Source: Bradyrhizobium sp. WSM1743 (lineage in GTDB: Bacteria > Pseudomonadota > Alphaproteobacteria > Rhizobiales > Xanthobacteraceae). From it: a DNA stretch of 40,934 nucleotides. Positions 22,882-31,174 of this stretch are shown here, one piece after another (the stretch's first letter is position 1; every line of letters starts with the position of its first letter). Under the pieces are notes generated by a model that was not told where the DNA came from, did no database searches, and saw only the letters and a program-made list of their open reading frames with translations. The DNA is taken from the NCBI RefSeq assembly GCF_000473065.1, contig NZ_AXAZ01000076.1:1-40934 (forward strand). The letters are read 5' to 3'. The translations under genes and the position numbers were made by a program.

Positions 22882-24084
22882 TCAAGCTGCGGAGCGGATC
22901 AGGCTGCGGTGATGCGGCGGCAGCGGCTGGGAGAGCGTCGTGATCAGCTCCTGGATCGAACTCAAATTATGTACCGGGCGGAATTCGTCAACGTGGGGAA
23001 GCATCATTTTGATGCCCTGCGCCTTGGCCTCGAAGCCGCCAAACCGCAACAGCGGGTTGAGCCAGATCAGCCGACGGCAGGAGCGGTGCAGTCGGTCCAT
23101 CTCGAAGGCGAGCCTCGAATCGGCCTCCCGCTCCAGCCCGTCGGAGATCAAGAGCACGATGGCGCCCTGGCTCAGCACGCGCCGGGCCCACAATTTGTTG
23201 AAGTTGTGCAGCGAGGCCGAGATCCGCGTGCCACCGGCCCAGTCCTCGACCGAGGCCGAGCAGCTCGCCAGCGCCTCGTCGGGATCGCGCTGGCGCAGCG
23301 CGCGGGTGACGTTGGTCAGCCGCGTGCCGAACAGGAACACCGAGACGCGCTTGCGCGCGTCGGTGATCGCATGCAGGAAATGCAGGAACAGGCGGGTGTA
23401 TTCGCTCATCGAGCCAGAGATATCGAGCAGCGCGACGATCGGCGCCGGCTTCTCGATCCGCCCAAGCCGATGGAGGTCGATGATGTCGCCGCCGGTGCGT
23501 AATGACGCGCGCAGCGTCCGGCGCAGGTCGAGGCGCAAGCCCCGCGGATCGGGCCGCTGCCGGCGCGTCAGGAGCTCGGCCTGCGGCAGATGCATCCGCT
23601 CGACGGCTTGGAGTGCCTCGGCGATCTCCGCCGCACTCATCTGCGCAAAATCCTTTTTCTGAAGGATCTCCTTGTCGGAGACCGACAGGCGCAGGTCTTG
23701 CTCCTGATGCTGCGGCGTCTCGGTCATGCGCGGCTGCGACATCGCCTCCTGGACGCGGCGGGCGCCGGCCTGCGGCTTCTTCTTCGCCTGCTCCGGCAGC
23801 GGCACCGAATCCAGCATGTGCTTCCATTCTTCCGAGGCGCGGAAGAACAGGTTGAAGGCTTGGCTGAAGATCAGCGCATGCTCATGGCGCTTGACGAAGA
23901 TCGCCTCGAGTGTGGTGAAGACATCCGACCGGTTGCCGATGTCGATCACCTGCAGCGCGCTCATGGCATCGATGACGGCGCCCGGCCCGACCGGCATGCC
24001 GGCCGCACGCAGCGCGCGGGCGAATCCGACGATGTTGTCGGCGAACTGCTCGGTCCGCTCGGGGGCAAGGTGGTTGATGGCCAT
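22882..24084 (-). CDS. coxE: VWA-domain protein, CoxE-like
   Basis: The protein has 400 residues. The N-terminal half is the CoxE-like part. The C-terminal half is a von Willebrand factor A domain with a complete MIDAS start, DISGSMS (D221, S223, S225), then FLFGTRLTNVTRAL and IVLLISDGLERE. In CO dehydrogenase clusters CoxE works with the AAA ATPase CoxD in finishing the [CuSMoO2] site or assembling the enzyme. Here it follows the MoxR-type ATPase with a 115-base gap that holds a palindromic repeat. The start at 24084 has ggat and gag sequences nearby. Confidence 0.88.
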   Translation of the reverse strand: MAINHLAPERTEQFADNIVGFARALRAAGMPVGPGAVIDAMSALQVIDIGNRSDVFTTLEAIFVKRHEHALIFSQAFNLFFRASEEWKHMLDSVPLPEQAKKKPQAGARRVQEAMSQPRMTETPQHQEQDLRLSVSDKEILQKKDFAQMSAAEIAEALQAVERMHLPQAELLTRRQRPDPRGLRLDLRRTLRASLRTGGDIIDLHRLGRIEKPAPIVALLDISGSMSEYTRLFLHFLHAITDARKRVSVFLFGTRLTNVTRALRQRDPDEALASCSASVEDWAGGTRISASLHNFNKLWARRVLSQGAIVLLISDGLEREADSRLAFEMDRLHRSCRRLIWLNPLLRFGGFEAKAQGIKMMLPHVDEFRPVHNLSSIQELITTLSQPLPPHHRSLIRSAA

Positions 24085-24100
24085 GGTCTATCCTCGCTCC

Positions 24101-24181
24101 GTCATTCCGGGGCGCGAGTGAAACGAGCGAACCCGGAATCTCGAGATTCCGGGTTCGCGCTGACGCGCGCCCCGGAATGAC
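24101..24181. repeat. Bradyrhizobial palindromic repeat, copy D (inside cox-like operon)
   Basis: The arms gtcattccggggcgcg and cgcgccccggaatgac are nearly perfect, and the centre is gaacccggaatctcgagatt with ccgggttcg. It fills the gap between coxD and coxE. In RNA it would form a very stable hairpin between two genes that must be expressed together, and so might modulate their ratio. Confidence 0.85.
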
Positions 24182-24199
24182 GAACTCAATGGACGCGTA

Positions 24200-25123
<924 letters not shown>

Positions 25124-25183
25124 GAAAAGCCAGTCTCGTTTACGCCCGCACCGGGCAAATATTGGGCCGATGAGTGAGGCCCA

Positions 25184-25990
25184 TCATTCCTTGGCATTGG
25201 CAGCGTCGACGGCGCGCCGCGTCATCACCCCGATGAGGTGCGCGCGGTATTCGGCGCTGCCGTGGATATCGCTGTTGAGGCCTTCCGCCGGCACCGCGAT
25301 GCCTTCCAGCGCCTTCGAGGCGAAGCGCTTCTTCAGGGCCTCCTCGAATGCGGTGACACGGAACACGCCTTCAGACCCGGCGCCGGTGACGGCAACACGC
25401 ACGTCCGAAGGACGCCGCGCCACGAACACGCCGACCAGCGCGTAGCGCGAGGCCTGGTTGCGGAATTTGATGTAGGCCGCCTTTTTCGGCAGCGGGAACA
25501 TCACCTTGGTGATGATCTCGTCGGCTTCGAGCGCCGTCGTGAACAGGCCCTGGAAGAACTCTTCCGCCTTGAGACGGCGCTTGTTGGTAACGATGGTGGC
25601 CCCCAGCGCCAGCACCGCAGCCGGATAGTCCGCGGTCGGATCGTTGTTGGCGAGCGAGCCGCCGATCGTGCCCTTGTGACGCACGGCGGGATCGCCGATC
25701 CCGCCGGCAAGGTTCGCCAGCGCCGGGATCGCCTCACCGACGACCGCGGAGGTCGCGACCTCGGCGTGCTTGGCGGTGGCGCCGATCACCAGCGAGCGGC
25801 CCTTCATCTCGATCGTGTTAAGCCCCTCGATGTGGGAGAGGTCGACCAAATGCGGCGGGCTTGCGAGGCGCTGCTTCATGACGGGAATCAGCGTGTGACC
25901 GCCGGCGATCACCTTGGCGTCCTCGTTCTTCACCAAGAGGTTGGCCGCCTGGCGAACGGTCCCAGGGCGATGATATTTGAATTCGTACAT
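25184..25990 (-). CDS. coxM: Molybdenum hydroxylase FAD-binding subunit (CoxM-like)
   Basis: The protein has 268 residues. The two FAD-contact motifs of the family are present: AGGHTLIPVMK (29-39) and TIGGSLANNDP (108-118). The opening FKYHRPGTVRQAANLL is typical of the medium subunits of CO dehydrogenase and xanthine dehydrogenase relatives. It passes electrons from the iron-sulfur subunit to the acceptor. The gene is 27 bases after coxS, and coxD follows. In the known operons a large catalytic subunit (about 780 residues) is usually beside these two. None is present in the window. Confidence 0.92.
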   Translation of the reverse strand: MYEFKYHRPGTVRQAANLLVKNEDAKVIAGGHTLIPVMKQRLASPPHLVDLSHIEGLNTIEMKGRSLVIGATAKHAEVATSAVVGEAIPALANLAGGIGDPAVRHKGTIGGSLANNDPTADYPAAVLALGATIVTNKRRLKAEEFFQGLFTTALEADEIITKVMFPLPKKAAYIKFRNQASRYALVGVFVARRPSDVRVAVTGAGSEGVFRVTAFEEALKKRFASKALEGIAVPAEGLNSDIHGSAEYRAHLIGVMTRRAVDAANAKE

Positions 25991-26017
25991 CTGAATGTCC
26001 TGATCGCGGGATGCGCG

Positions 26018-26503
26018 TTACGCGAGATCGGATTTCGCCATCGCCTTGGCGCCGGCGGAGATCGAGGTGACGATGTTCTGATAGCCCGTGCAGCGGCAGA
26101 GATTGCCTTCGAGCTCCTCACGAATTGTATGGTCGTCGAGCTCGTGGCCCTTGCGGTGCACGATGTCGATCGCGGTCATGATCATGCCTGGCGTGCAGAA
26201 GCCGCATTGCAGGCCGTGGTGCTCGCGGAAGGCCTCCTGCATCGGATGCAGCGGCGCGCCGTCGGCGGCCAGTCCCTCGATCGTCTTGACCTCGTGACCA
26301 TCGGCCATCACGGCAAGCGTGGTGCAGGACTTCACGGCCTTGCCATCAAGATGCACGACGCAGGCGCCGCACTGCGAGGTGTCGCAGCCGACATGGGTGC
26401 CGGTCAGCCGCAGATTCTCGCGCAGGAACTGCACCAGAAGCGTGCGGGGATCGACATTGGCCGTCACAGGATTGCCGTTCACGATGAGGGAGATTTTTGC
26501 CAT
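26018..26503 (-). CDS. coxS: Molybdenum hydroxylase [2Fe-2S] subunit (CoxS-like)
   Basis: The protein has 161 residues, the usual size. The plant-type cluster cysteines are C40, C45, C48 and C60 (GCDTSQCGAC and SC), and the second cluster has C100, C103, C136 and C138 (CGFC and CRC). All eight are present. It accepts electrons from the molybdenum site in the large subunit and hands them to FAD. I chose ATG 26503 over GTG 26509 because it begins the family consensus (KISLIVNG) and has gagag 5 bases upstream. A clear promoter lies just upstream, at 26567-26595. Confidence 0.93.
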   Translation of the reverse strand: MAKISLIVNGNPVTANVDPRTLLVQFLRENLRLTGTHVGCDTSQCGACVVHLDGKAVKSCTTLAVMADGHEVKTIEGLAADGAPLHPMQEAFREHHGLQCGFCTPGMIMTAIDIVHRKGHELDDHTIREELEGNLCRCTGYQNIVTSISAGAKAMAKSDLA

Positions 26504-26566
26504 AAGCACTCTCTATCAGCGCCCCGACGGGTCCCGTCGAAGCGGTTCTTATAATTATTCCAACCC

Positions 26567-26595
26567 ATCATATGGGCCATTGTCCCCTGGGGCAA
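26567..26595 (-). promoter_or_regulatory. Predicted coxS promoter with two palindromes
   Basis: On the minus strand, TTGCCC (26595-26590) and TATGAT (26572-26567) form a -35/-10 pair with a 17-base spacer. TTGCCCCAGGGGACAA, a near-perfect palindrome, covers the -35, and CCCATATGATGGG covers the -10. Both look like regulator sites. Transcription would start about 57 bases before the coxS ATG, so coxG upstream has its own start or reads through. Confidence 0.45.
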
Positions 26596-26638
26596 CATCA
26601 CCCCGGACGCAAGCCGCCATGCCGAAAGGCGATAGGTT

Positions 26639-27085
26639 TCAGCCCTGTACCGCCTTGGCGAAGTTCGCAAAAAATTCGTCGGCCAGCTTCTTGGCGGCAC
26701 CATTGATGAGGCGCTGGCCGAGCTGCGCCAACTTGCCGCCGATCTGCGCCTCGACGTCATAGGAGAGCAGCGTACCGCCGTCCTTCTCCGCGAGCTTGAC
26801 CGCGGCCCCGCCTTTGGCAAAGCCGGCCACCCCACCCTCGCCTTCGCCAGAGATCTTGTAGCTGTTCGGCGGGTCGAGATCTGAGAGCATCACCTTGCCC
26901 TTGAAGCGCGCCGACACCGGACCGACCTTCATTTTTGCCGTTGCGCGAAAGCCGCCGTCGTCGGTCTTCTCCAGCTCCTCGCAGCCGGGGATGCAGGCTT
27001 TCAGGACCTCGGGATCGTTGAGCTTGGCCCACACGGCCTCGCGCGGCGCCGCAAGCTGGACTTCGCCGTTCATCGTCATGGCCAT
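26639..27085 (-). CDS. coxG: CoxG-like SRPBCC protein
   Basis: The protein has 148 residues and is an SRPBCC (START-like) protein of the CoxG type: LAAPREAVWAKLNDPEVLKACIPGCEEL, VGPVSARFKGKVMLSDLDPP, GVAGFAKGGAAVKL and YDVEAQIGGKLAQLGQRLI, with a helical end. In Oligotropha CoxG is linked to attaching the CO dehydrogenase to the membrane. I chose ATG 27085 because gggagg lies six bases upstream; two ATGs further in (27079, 27073) are also possible. It heads the cox-like gene set, with a 135-base gap to coxS that contains a promoter. Confidence 0.9.
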   Translation of the reverse strand: MAMTMNGEVQLAAPREAVWAKLNDPEVLKACIPGCEELEKTDDGGFRATAKMKVGPVSARFKGKVMLSDLDPPNSYKISGEGEGGVAGFAKGGAAVKLAEKDGGTLLSYDVEAQIGGKLAQLGQRLINGAAKKLADEFFANFAKAVQG

Positions 27086-27256
27086 GAGGTGCCTCCCGGA
27101 TCGCGTAACTATAGTGCTGATCAAGTAACGCAGGGACGCGGCAAAGGAAAGGGCGCGGCCGGGTCACGTGCAATGCATATTCGCAACTGCAAAAAGACGT
27201 GTGCGGGCGGTTGGGGATTGGCACAGCCGGGCCTTGATGATTAGGTCGCGCGCACC

Positions 27257-28612
27257 ATGAGCACATCCCTCTCCCCCCTGCTCGCGCCGATGCTGTCGAG
27301 CGCCGCCATGCGCGCGGTCTGCGACGATCGGTCTACCCTGCAGAACATGCTCGATTTCGAGGCAGCCTTGGCACGCGCCGAGGCTGCCACAGCTGTGATT
27401 CCGGCATCCGCAGTGGGCCCGATCGAGGCGGCGTGCAAGGCCGATTCCTTCGACATGGCCGCACTGGCCGAGGCCGCGACGCGATCGGGCAATCTCGCGA
27501 TTCCCCTGGTCAAGACGCTGACCGCCAATATCGGCAAGAAAGATGCGGAGGCCGCGCGCTACGTGCATTGGGGCGCGACCAGCCAGGACGTCATCGACAC
27601 CGCAACCATGCTGACGCTTCGCGCCGGCATCGCGGCGCTGGACGTCGACCTCAGCCGCGCCATCAAGGGCTTTGCCGCACTGGCGCGCAGCCATCGCAAC
27701 ACCGCGATGGTGGCGCGGACCTGGCTCCAGCACGCGCTGCCGATGCCGTTCGGGCTGAAGGCGGCGGAATACGCGTCAAGCCTCGCCCGCGCGCGCTGCC
27801 GCCTGCGGCGGCTCTCCCGTGACGGCCTCGCGCTGCAATTCGGAGGTGCTGCCGGCACGCTCGCCGCACTCGGCGGCAACGGGCTCGCGGTGGCCGAACG
27901 GCTGGCGCAGGAGCTCGATCTGCCGCTGCCCGAGGCGCCCTGGCATACCCATCGTGACCGCGTCGCTGAGGCTGCCTCCTGTTTCGCAATTCTCGCCGGC
28001 AGCTGCGGCAAGATCGCACGCGATGTCTCGCTGCTGATGCAGACCGATGTCGCCGAGGCGTTCGAGCCTGCCGGCGAAGGTCGCGGCGGCTCATCGACCA
28101 TGCCGCACAAGCGCAACCCGGTCGCCGCCGCAAGCGCGCTCGGCGCAGCCAACATGGCGCCGCAGCTCGCCGCGACGATTTTCGCTGCGCAGGTGCAAGA
28201 CCACGAACGCAGCGCCGGACCCTGGCACGCGGAATGGCCGACGCTGCCGCAATTGATGCTGGTCACCTCGGGCGCGCTGGCCGCCATCGTCGATATCGCC
28301 GAGGGTCTCGAGGTCGATGCGGCGCGCATGCGCAGCAATCTCGATGCGACGCACGGGTTGATCATGGCCGAGGCGGTCACCTTTGCGCTCGCCGAGAAGA
28401 TCGGCAAGAGCAATGCACATCATCTCGTCGAGGCCGCCAGCAAGCGCGCGGTCGCCGAGAAGAAGCATCTGCGCGAGGTGCTGTCAGGCGATTCGCAGGT
28501 CACCGCGCATCTGCCGCCGGAAAAAATTGCGGTATTGTTCGAGCCGATGGCCTATCAAGGGGCGTCACAGGCACTGATCGATCGCCTGCTCGACAGCCTC
28601 GATCAAGACTAA
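27257..28612 (+). CDS. pcaB: 3-carboxy-cis,cis-muconate cycloisomerase
   Basis: The protein has 451 residues of the fumarase/aspartase superfamily. The signature GSSTMPHKRNP runs from G278 to P288 with the catalytic loop serine, and HWGATSQDVIDTA is typical of PcaB and adenylosuccinate lyase relatives. PcaB turns 3-carboxy-cis,cis-muconate into 4-carboxymuconolactone in protocatechuate degradation. The identity as PcaB rather than another lyase is supported by pcaD and pcaC downstream. The start has no strong ribosome site. A near-palindrome (TGCATATTCGCAACTGCA, 27174-27191) lies upstream, where a LysR-type regulator could bind; this is speculative. Confidence 0.93.
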   Translation: MSTSLSPLLAPMLSSAAMRAVCDDRSTLQNMLDFEAALARAEAATAVIPASAVGPIEAACKADSFDMAALAEAATRSGNLAIPLVKTLTANIGKKDAEAARYVHWGATSQDVIDTATMLTLRAGIAALDVDLSRAIKGFAALARSHRNTAMVARTWLQHALPMPFGLKAAEYASSLARARCRLRRLSRDGLALQFGGAAGTLAALGGNGLAVAERLAQELDLPLPEAPWHTHRDRVAEAASCFAILAGSCGKIARDVSLLMQTDVAEAFEPAGEGRGGSSTMPHKRNPVAAASALGAANMAPQLAATIFAAQVQDHERSAGPWHAEWPTLPQLMLVTSGALAAIVDIAEGLEVDAARMRSNLDATHGLIMAEAVTFALAEKIGKSNAHHLVEAASKRAVAEKKHLREVLSGDSQVTAHLPPEKIAVLFEPMAYQGASQALIDRLLDSLDQD

Positions 28613-28618
28613 TCATTT

Positions 28619-28668
28619 GAGCATGATCTATTCGGAAAACCCGCTCCACACTTTTCCGGATCATGCTC
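28619..28668. repeat. Nested-palindrome repeat between pcaB and pcaD
   Basis: GAGCATGATC (28619-28628) and GATCATGCTC (28659-28668) are perfect arms, and inside them cggaaaa and ttttccg pair as well. Elements of this shape are widespread in bradyrhizobia and related alphaproteobacteria, from memory. It lies 6 bases after the pcaB stop and 18 bases before the pcaD start, where it may set the ratio of the two proteins. Confidence 0.75.
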
Positions 28669-28686
28669 TAGATACGGAGACGCCGC

Positions 28687-29469
28687 ATGCCCATGATCGA
28701 TGCCGACGGTTGCCTGCTCAACGTCTCCGTTGAAGGCCGCGACGGCGGGCCGACCTTGATGCTGTCGAACTCGCTCGGCTGCACGCTGCAGATGTGGGAG
28801 CCGCAGATGAAGGCGCTGACGCAGGTATTCCGCGTCATCCGCTACGACCGCCGCGGCCATGGCAAGTCCAATGTTCCGCCCGGCCCCTACACGATGGAGC
28901 GCTTCGGCCGCGACGTGCTCGCGATCCTCGACGACCTCAACATCGAGAAGGTGCATTGGTGCGGCCTGTCGATGGGCGGCATGGTCGGGCAATGGCTCGG
29001 CGCCAATGCCCCTGAAAGGTTCGGCAAGCTCATCCTCGCCAACACCTCCTGCTATTATGCCGAGCCGACCAGATGGCTGGAACGGATTGACGCTGTGAAG
29101 AAGGGCGGCATCGCGGCGGTCGCCGATGCCGTGCTCGCGGGCTGGCTGACACAGGATTTCCGCGAGCGCGAGCCTGAGATCACCGCGAAGATGAAATCGA
29201 TGCTGCTGGCGTCGCCGGTCGAGGGTTACCTTGCCTGCTGCGAGGCGCTGTCGACGCTCGACCAGCGTGAGTTGCTGCCCAAAATCATGAGCCCGACGCT
29301 GGTGATCGCCGGCCGCCATGACATGGCGACGCCGATCTCGGCGGCCGAGCTGATCCGCTCGAACATTCCCGGCGCGAGCATGACCATCATCGACGCCGCG
29401 CACATTTCCAACGTCGAGCAGCCGCATGCGTTCACGGATGCGGTGGTGGGGTTCTTGACGCAGCGTTGA
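28687..29469 (+). CDS. pcaD: 3-oxoadipate enol-lactonase
   Basis: The protein has 260 residues with an alpha/beta hydrolase fold. The nucleophile elbow is GLSMGG (S95), the acid is D212 in GRHDMATP and the base is H239 in AAHISNVEQ. SNSLGCTLQMWEPQM at 27-41 forms the oxyanion region, as in enol-lactonases. The enzyme opens 3-oxoadipate enol-lactone to 3-oxoadipate. It lies between pcaB and pcaC in the order known for rhizobial pca genes. The start is preceded by tacggaga, a ribosome site about 6 bases away. Confidence 0.93.
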   Translation: MPMIDADGCLLNVSVEGRDGGPTLMLSNSLGCTLQMWEPQMKALTQVFRVIRYDRRGHGKSNVPPGPYTMERFGRDVLAILDDLNIEKVHWCGLSMGGMVGQWLGANAPERFGKLILANTSCYYAEPTRWLERIDAVKKGGIAAVADAVLAGWLTQDFREREPEITAKMKSMLLASPVEGYLACCEALSTLDQRELLPKIMSPTLVIAGRHDMATPISAAELIRSNIPGASMTIIDAAHISNVEQPHAFTDAVVGFLTQR

Positions 29470-29480
29470 TCGCGCCCATT

Positions 29481-29560
29481 GTCATTCCGGGGCGCCTCGA
29501 AGAGGCGAACCCGGAATCTCGAGATTCCGGGTTCGATGCTTCGCATCGCCCCGGAATGAC
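29481..29560. repeat. Bradyrhizobial palindromic repeat, copy E (inside pca operon)
   Basis: The arms gtcattccggggcg and cgccccggaatgac enclose gaacccggaatctcgagatt with ccgggttcg, which makes an almost perfect long hairpin. It fills the space between the pcaD stop and the pcaC start, ending 17 bases before that ATG. Confidence 0.85.
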
Positions 29561-29577
29561 TGATCCGGAGAAACAAC

Positions 29578-29970
29578 ATGGACGACCAGAAGCGCCGCGA
29601 TGCCGGCATGAACGTGCGCCGCAAGGTGCTGGGCAATGCCTGGGTCGACAAGTCGATCGCGAACCGCAACGCCTTCAACACCGATTTCCAGGACCTGATC
29701 ACCCGTTACGCCTGGGGCGAGATCTGGACGCGACCGCATTTCGACGAGCGCACGCGGCGCGTGCTGGTGATCGGCACCATGGTCGCGCTCGGGCAATGGG
29801 ACGAATTCCGCCTGCATGTGCGCGCGGCGCTCGCCGAGGGCGGCTTCACGCCCGACGACATCAAGGAGATCCTGCTCCAGCAGGCGATCTATTGCGGCGT
29901 GCCCGCGGTAAACCACGCCGTCAAGGAAGCCTCAGTGATTGTGCAGGAGCTCGGCCTGCTCAAGTCGTAG
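29578..29970 (+). CDS. pcaC: 4-carboxymuconolactone decarboxylase
   Basis: The protein has 130 residues, the usual length of stand-alone PcaC. It shows the carboxymuconolactone decarboxylase pattern: RRKVLGNAWVDKS, FQDLITRYAWGEIWTRP, RTRRVLVIGTMVALGQWDEFRLHVRAAL and ILLQQAIYCGVPAVNHAVKEA. It turns 4-carboxymuconolactone into the enol-lactone that PcaD opens. A ggaga lies 7 bases before the ATG. The last 39 bases overlap the 3' end of the antisense membrane-protein gene. Confidence 0.94.
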   Translation: MDDQKRRDAGMNVRRKVLGNAWVDKSIANRNAFNTDFQDLITRYAWGEIWTRPHFDERTRRVLVIGTMVALGQWDEFRLHVRAALAEGGFTPDDIKEILLQQAIYCGVPAVNHAVKEASVIVQELGLLKS

Positions 29971-30471
29971 CGGCTCAAGACTTGGTGGCGCGGCGGACTC
30001 GGCGGTCTTTGGTGCCGCCTCCGGCCGCTCGATCACCAGCACGATCGCAGCCCCCAGCAGCAGCAGCAGCTCGGTGGCATGCAAGCGGAGGGCGGCCATC
30101 TCGCCGACCTTCGAGGCCATGACCATGCTCGCAAACGAGATCAGGCTGCCGATCGCCAGCGCAATGCCGAGCGCCTCGTCACTGCCGCCATTGCTGCGGG
30201 TCCGGGGAATGCACAGCAGCGCGAGATGGATCGCAAAGAACGCCACCACCGTCAGCCGTCCGAGCGCCAGCAGCCAGGCGGCACGCACCGTGTCCATCCC
30301 CGCCATCTGGAGATGGTCGCTCAGAAACAGCGCCACGGCGACGCTCGGCCGCTCGTAAAGGCCGTGCACCGGTGCAACAAAGATGTTGAAGGCAACGAGG
30401 GCCCAGGCCGGAATGAAATAGGCCGCCAGCAGCGCGCCGTTGACCGAGCCGATCCGCCAATTCCTGAACAT
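29932..30471 (-). CDS. Four-helix integral membrane protein of unknown function
   Basis: The protein has 179 residues from ATG 30471. Four membrane helices are visible (about 11-35, 62-88, 97-122 and 130-150), with a 30-residue Pro/Glu-rich tail. A longer frame starting at 30534 adds 21 residues and cannot be excluded; neither start has a clear ribosome site. The end overlaps pcaC by 39 bases tail to tail. I recognise no family; similar orphan membrane proteins are common in bradyrhizobia. It is downstream of nothing in its own direction and has no operon partner. Confidence 0.65.
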   Translation of the reverse strand: MFRNWRIGSVNGALLAAYFIPAWALVAFNIFVAPVHGLYERPSVAVALFLSDHLQMAGMDTVRAAWLLALGRLTVVAFFAIHLALLCIPRTRSNGGSDEALGIALAIGSLISFASMVMASKVGEMAALRLHATELLLLLGAAIVLVIERPEAAPKTAESAAPPSLEPLRLEQAELLHNH

Positions 30472-30586
30472 GCCGCTACCCGTGTCGTTGGCCAAAGCCT
30501 TCGAGGGAAGGCTTTGCCGGGAGCTAACTCGCATCAGACTGTGGCGGCAATTTAAACCCTTTGTTTACCTTAACTGGCCCCGCAGA

Positions 30587-30675
30587 CTCCGTCATTCCGG
30601 GATGGTGCGTTAGCACCAGACCCGGAATCTCGAGATTCCGGGTTCGGCTCTTCGAGCCGCCCCGGAATGACGGAG
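30587..30675. repeat. Bradyrhizobial palindromic repeat, copy F
   Basis: The arms ctccgtcattccggg and cccggaatgacggag pair perfectly, with the gaatctcgagattc core inside. The central part is short (gtgcgttagcac, itself an inverted repeat). It lies beside the terminator of the Gln-rich gene. Confidence 0.8.
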
Positions 30676-30683
30676 TAACACGC

Positions 30684-30713
30684 AAAAGAAAAAGACCCCG
30701 CCTTGCGACGGGG
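30684..30713 (-). terminator. Intrinsic terminator of the Gln-rich gene
   Basis: On the minus strand CCCCG and CGGGG pair over an eight-base loop and are followed by TCTTTTTCTTTT. Stem plus U-run is the classical form. It lies 26 bases beyond the stop of the gene at 30739-30912. Confidence 0.75.
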
Positions 30714-30738
30714 CCCTTCCTACTCCTGGGCTCTCAAA

Positions 30739-30912
30739 CTATTCGCCCTGACCGCGCTGGCCACCCTGCTGCTGACCGGGACGGTCGCCCTGGCGCATCG
30801 GGTCCTGCTGCTGCTGTCCGGGTTTCTGGCCGCCACCCTGCTGCTGTTGCGGGTTGCGTTGGCCGGGGTTCTGACTCTGCTGACCCGGATTCTGGTTCTG
30901 CTGCTTCGTCAT
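30739..30912 (-). CDS. Gln/Gly-rich small protein
   Basis: This small gene starts at ATG 30912 and ends with TAG at 30739, giving 57 residues, of which 22 are Gln and 12 Gly. It begins MTKQQNQNPGQQSQ. The composition is a repeating NPGQQ/GQQQQ low-complexity pattern without a membrane segment or cysteines, so the protein is probably disordered. A ribosome site (gggag) lies 9 bases upstream and an intrinsic terminator follows, which support that it is a real single-gene transcript. Similar short Gln-rich proteins occur in bradyrhizobia, from memory; no function is known. The strongly periodic codon use could also suggest a repeat-derived origin. Confidence 0.65.
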   Translation of the reverse strand: MTKQQNQNPGQQSQNPGQRNPQQQQGGGQKPGQQQQDPMRQGDRPGQQQGGQRGQGE

Positions 30913-31174
30913 TCGGGGAAACTCCCTTGTTGGACGTCAGAGGGAAGACAACGGCCAGCATTCACTTTGGTTGCCCCGGAAACCGGTTCCGTCCCCGACG
31001 GGAACCCGAGCGCGAAATGATTTCTGTACAAGCCTTTGTGCCGAGGCTTGGCCAGTTGCAGCCGCCAGTTCCCTCCTGTTACAAAACCGGAAGAACGCTC
31101 AAGGGCTGCCGGGGCCCAAGAACTCTCTGCAAGAGCTCCCTTTGAGCCGCGACAAGTTTGGGTAACGGCAGCTT

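Noticed and set aside
27166..27200. LysR-type binding site upstream of pcaB
   Set aside because: Only 12 of 18 positions are symmetric and no LysR gene is in the window, so it is reported only as a speculative note.
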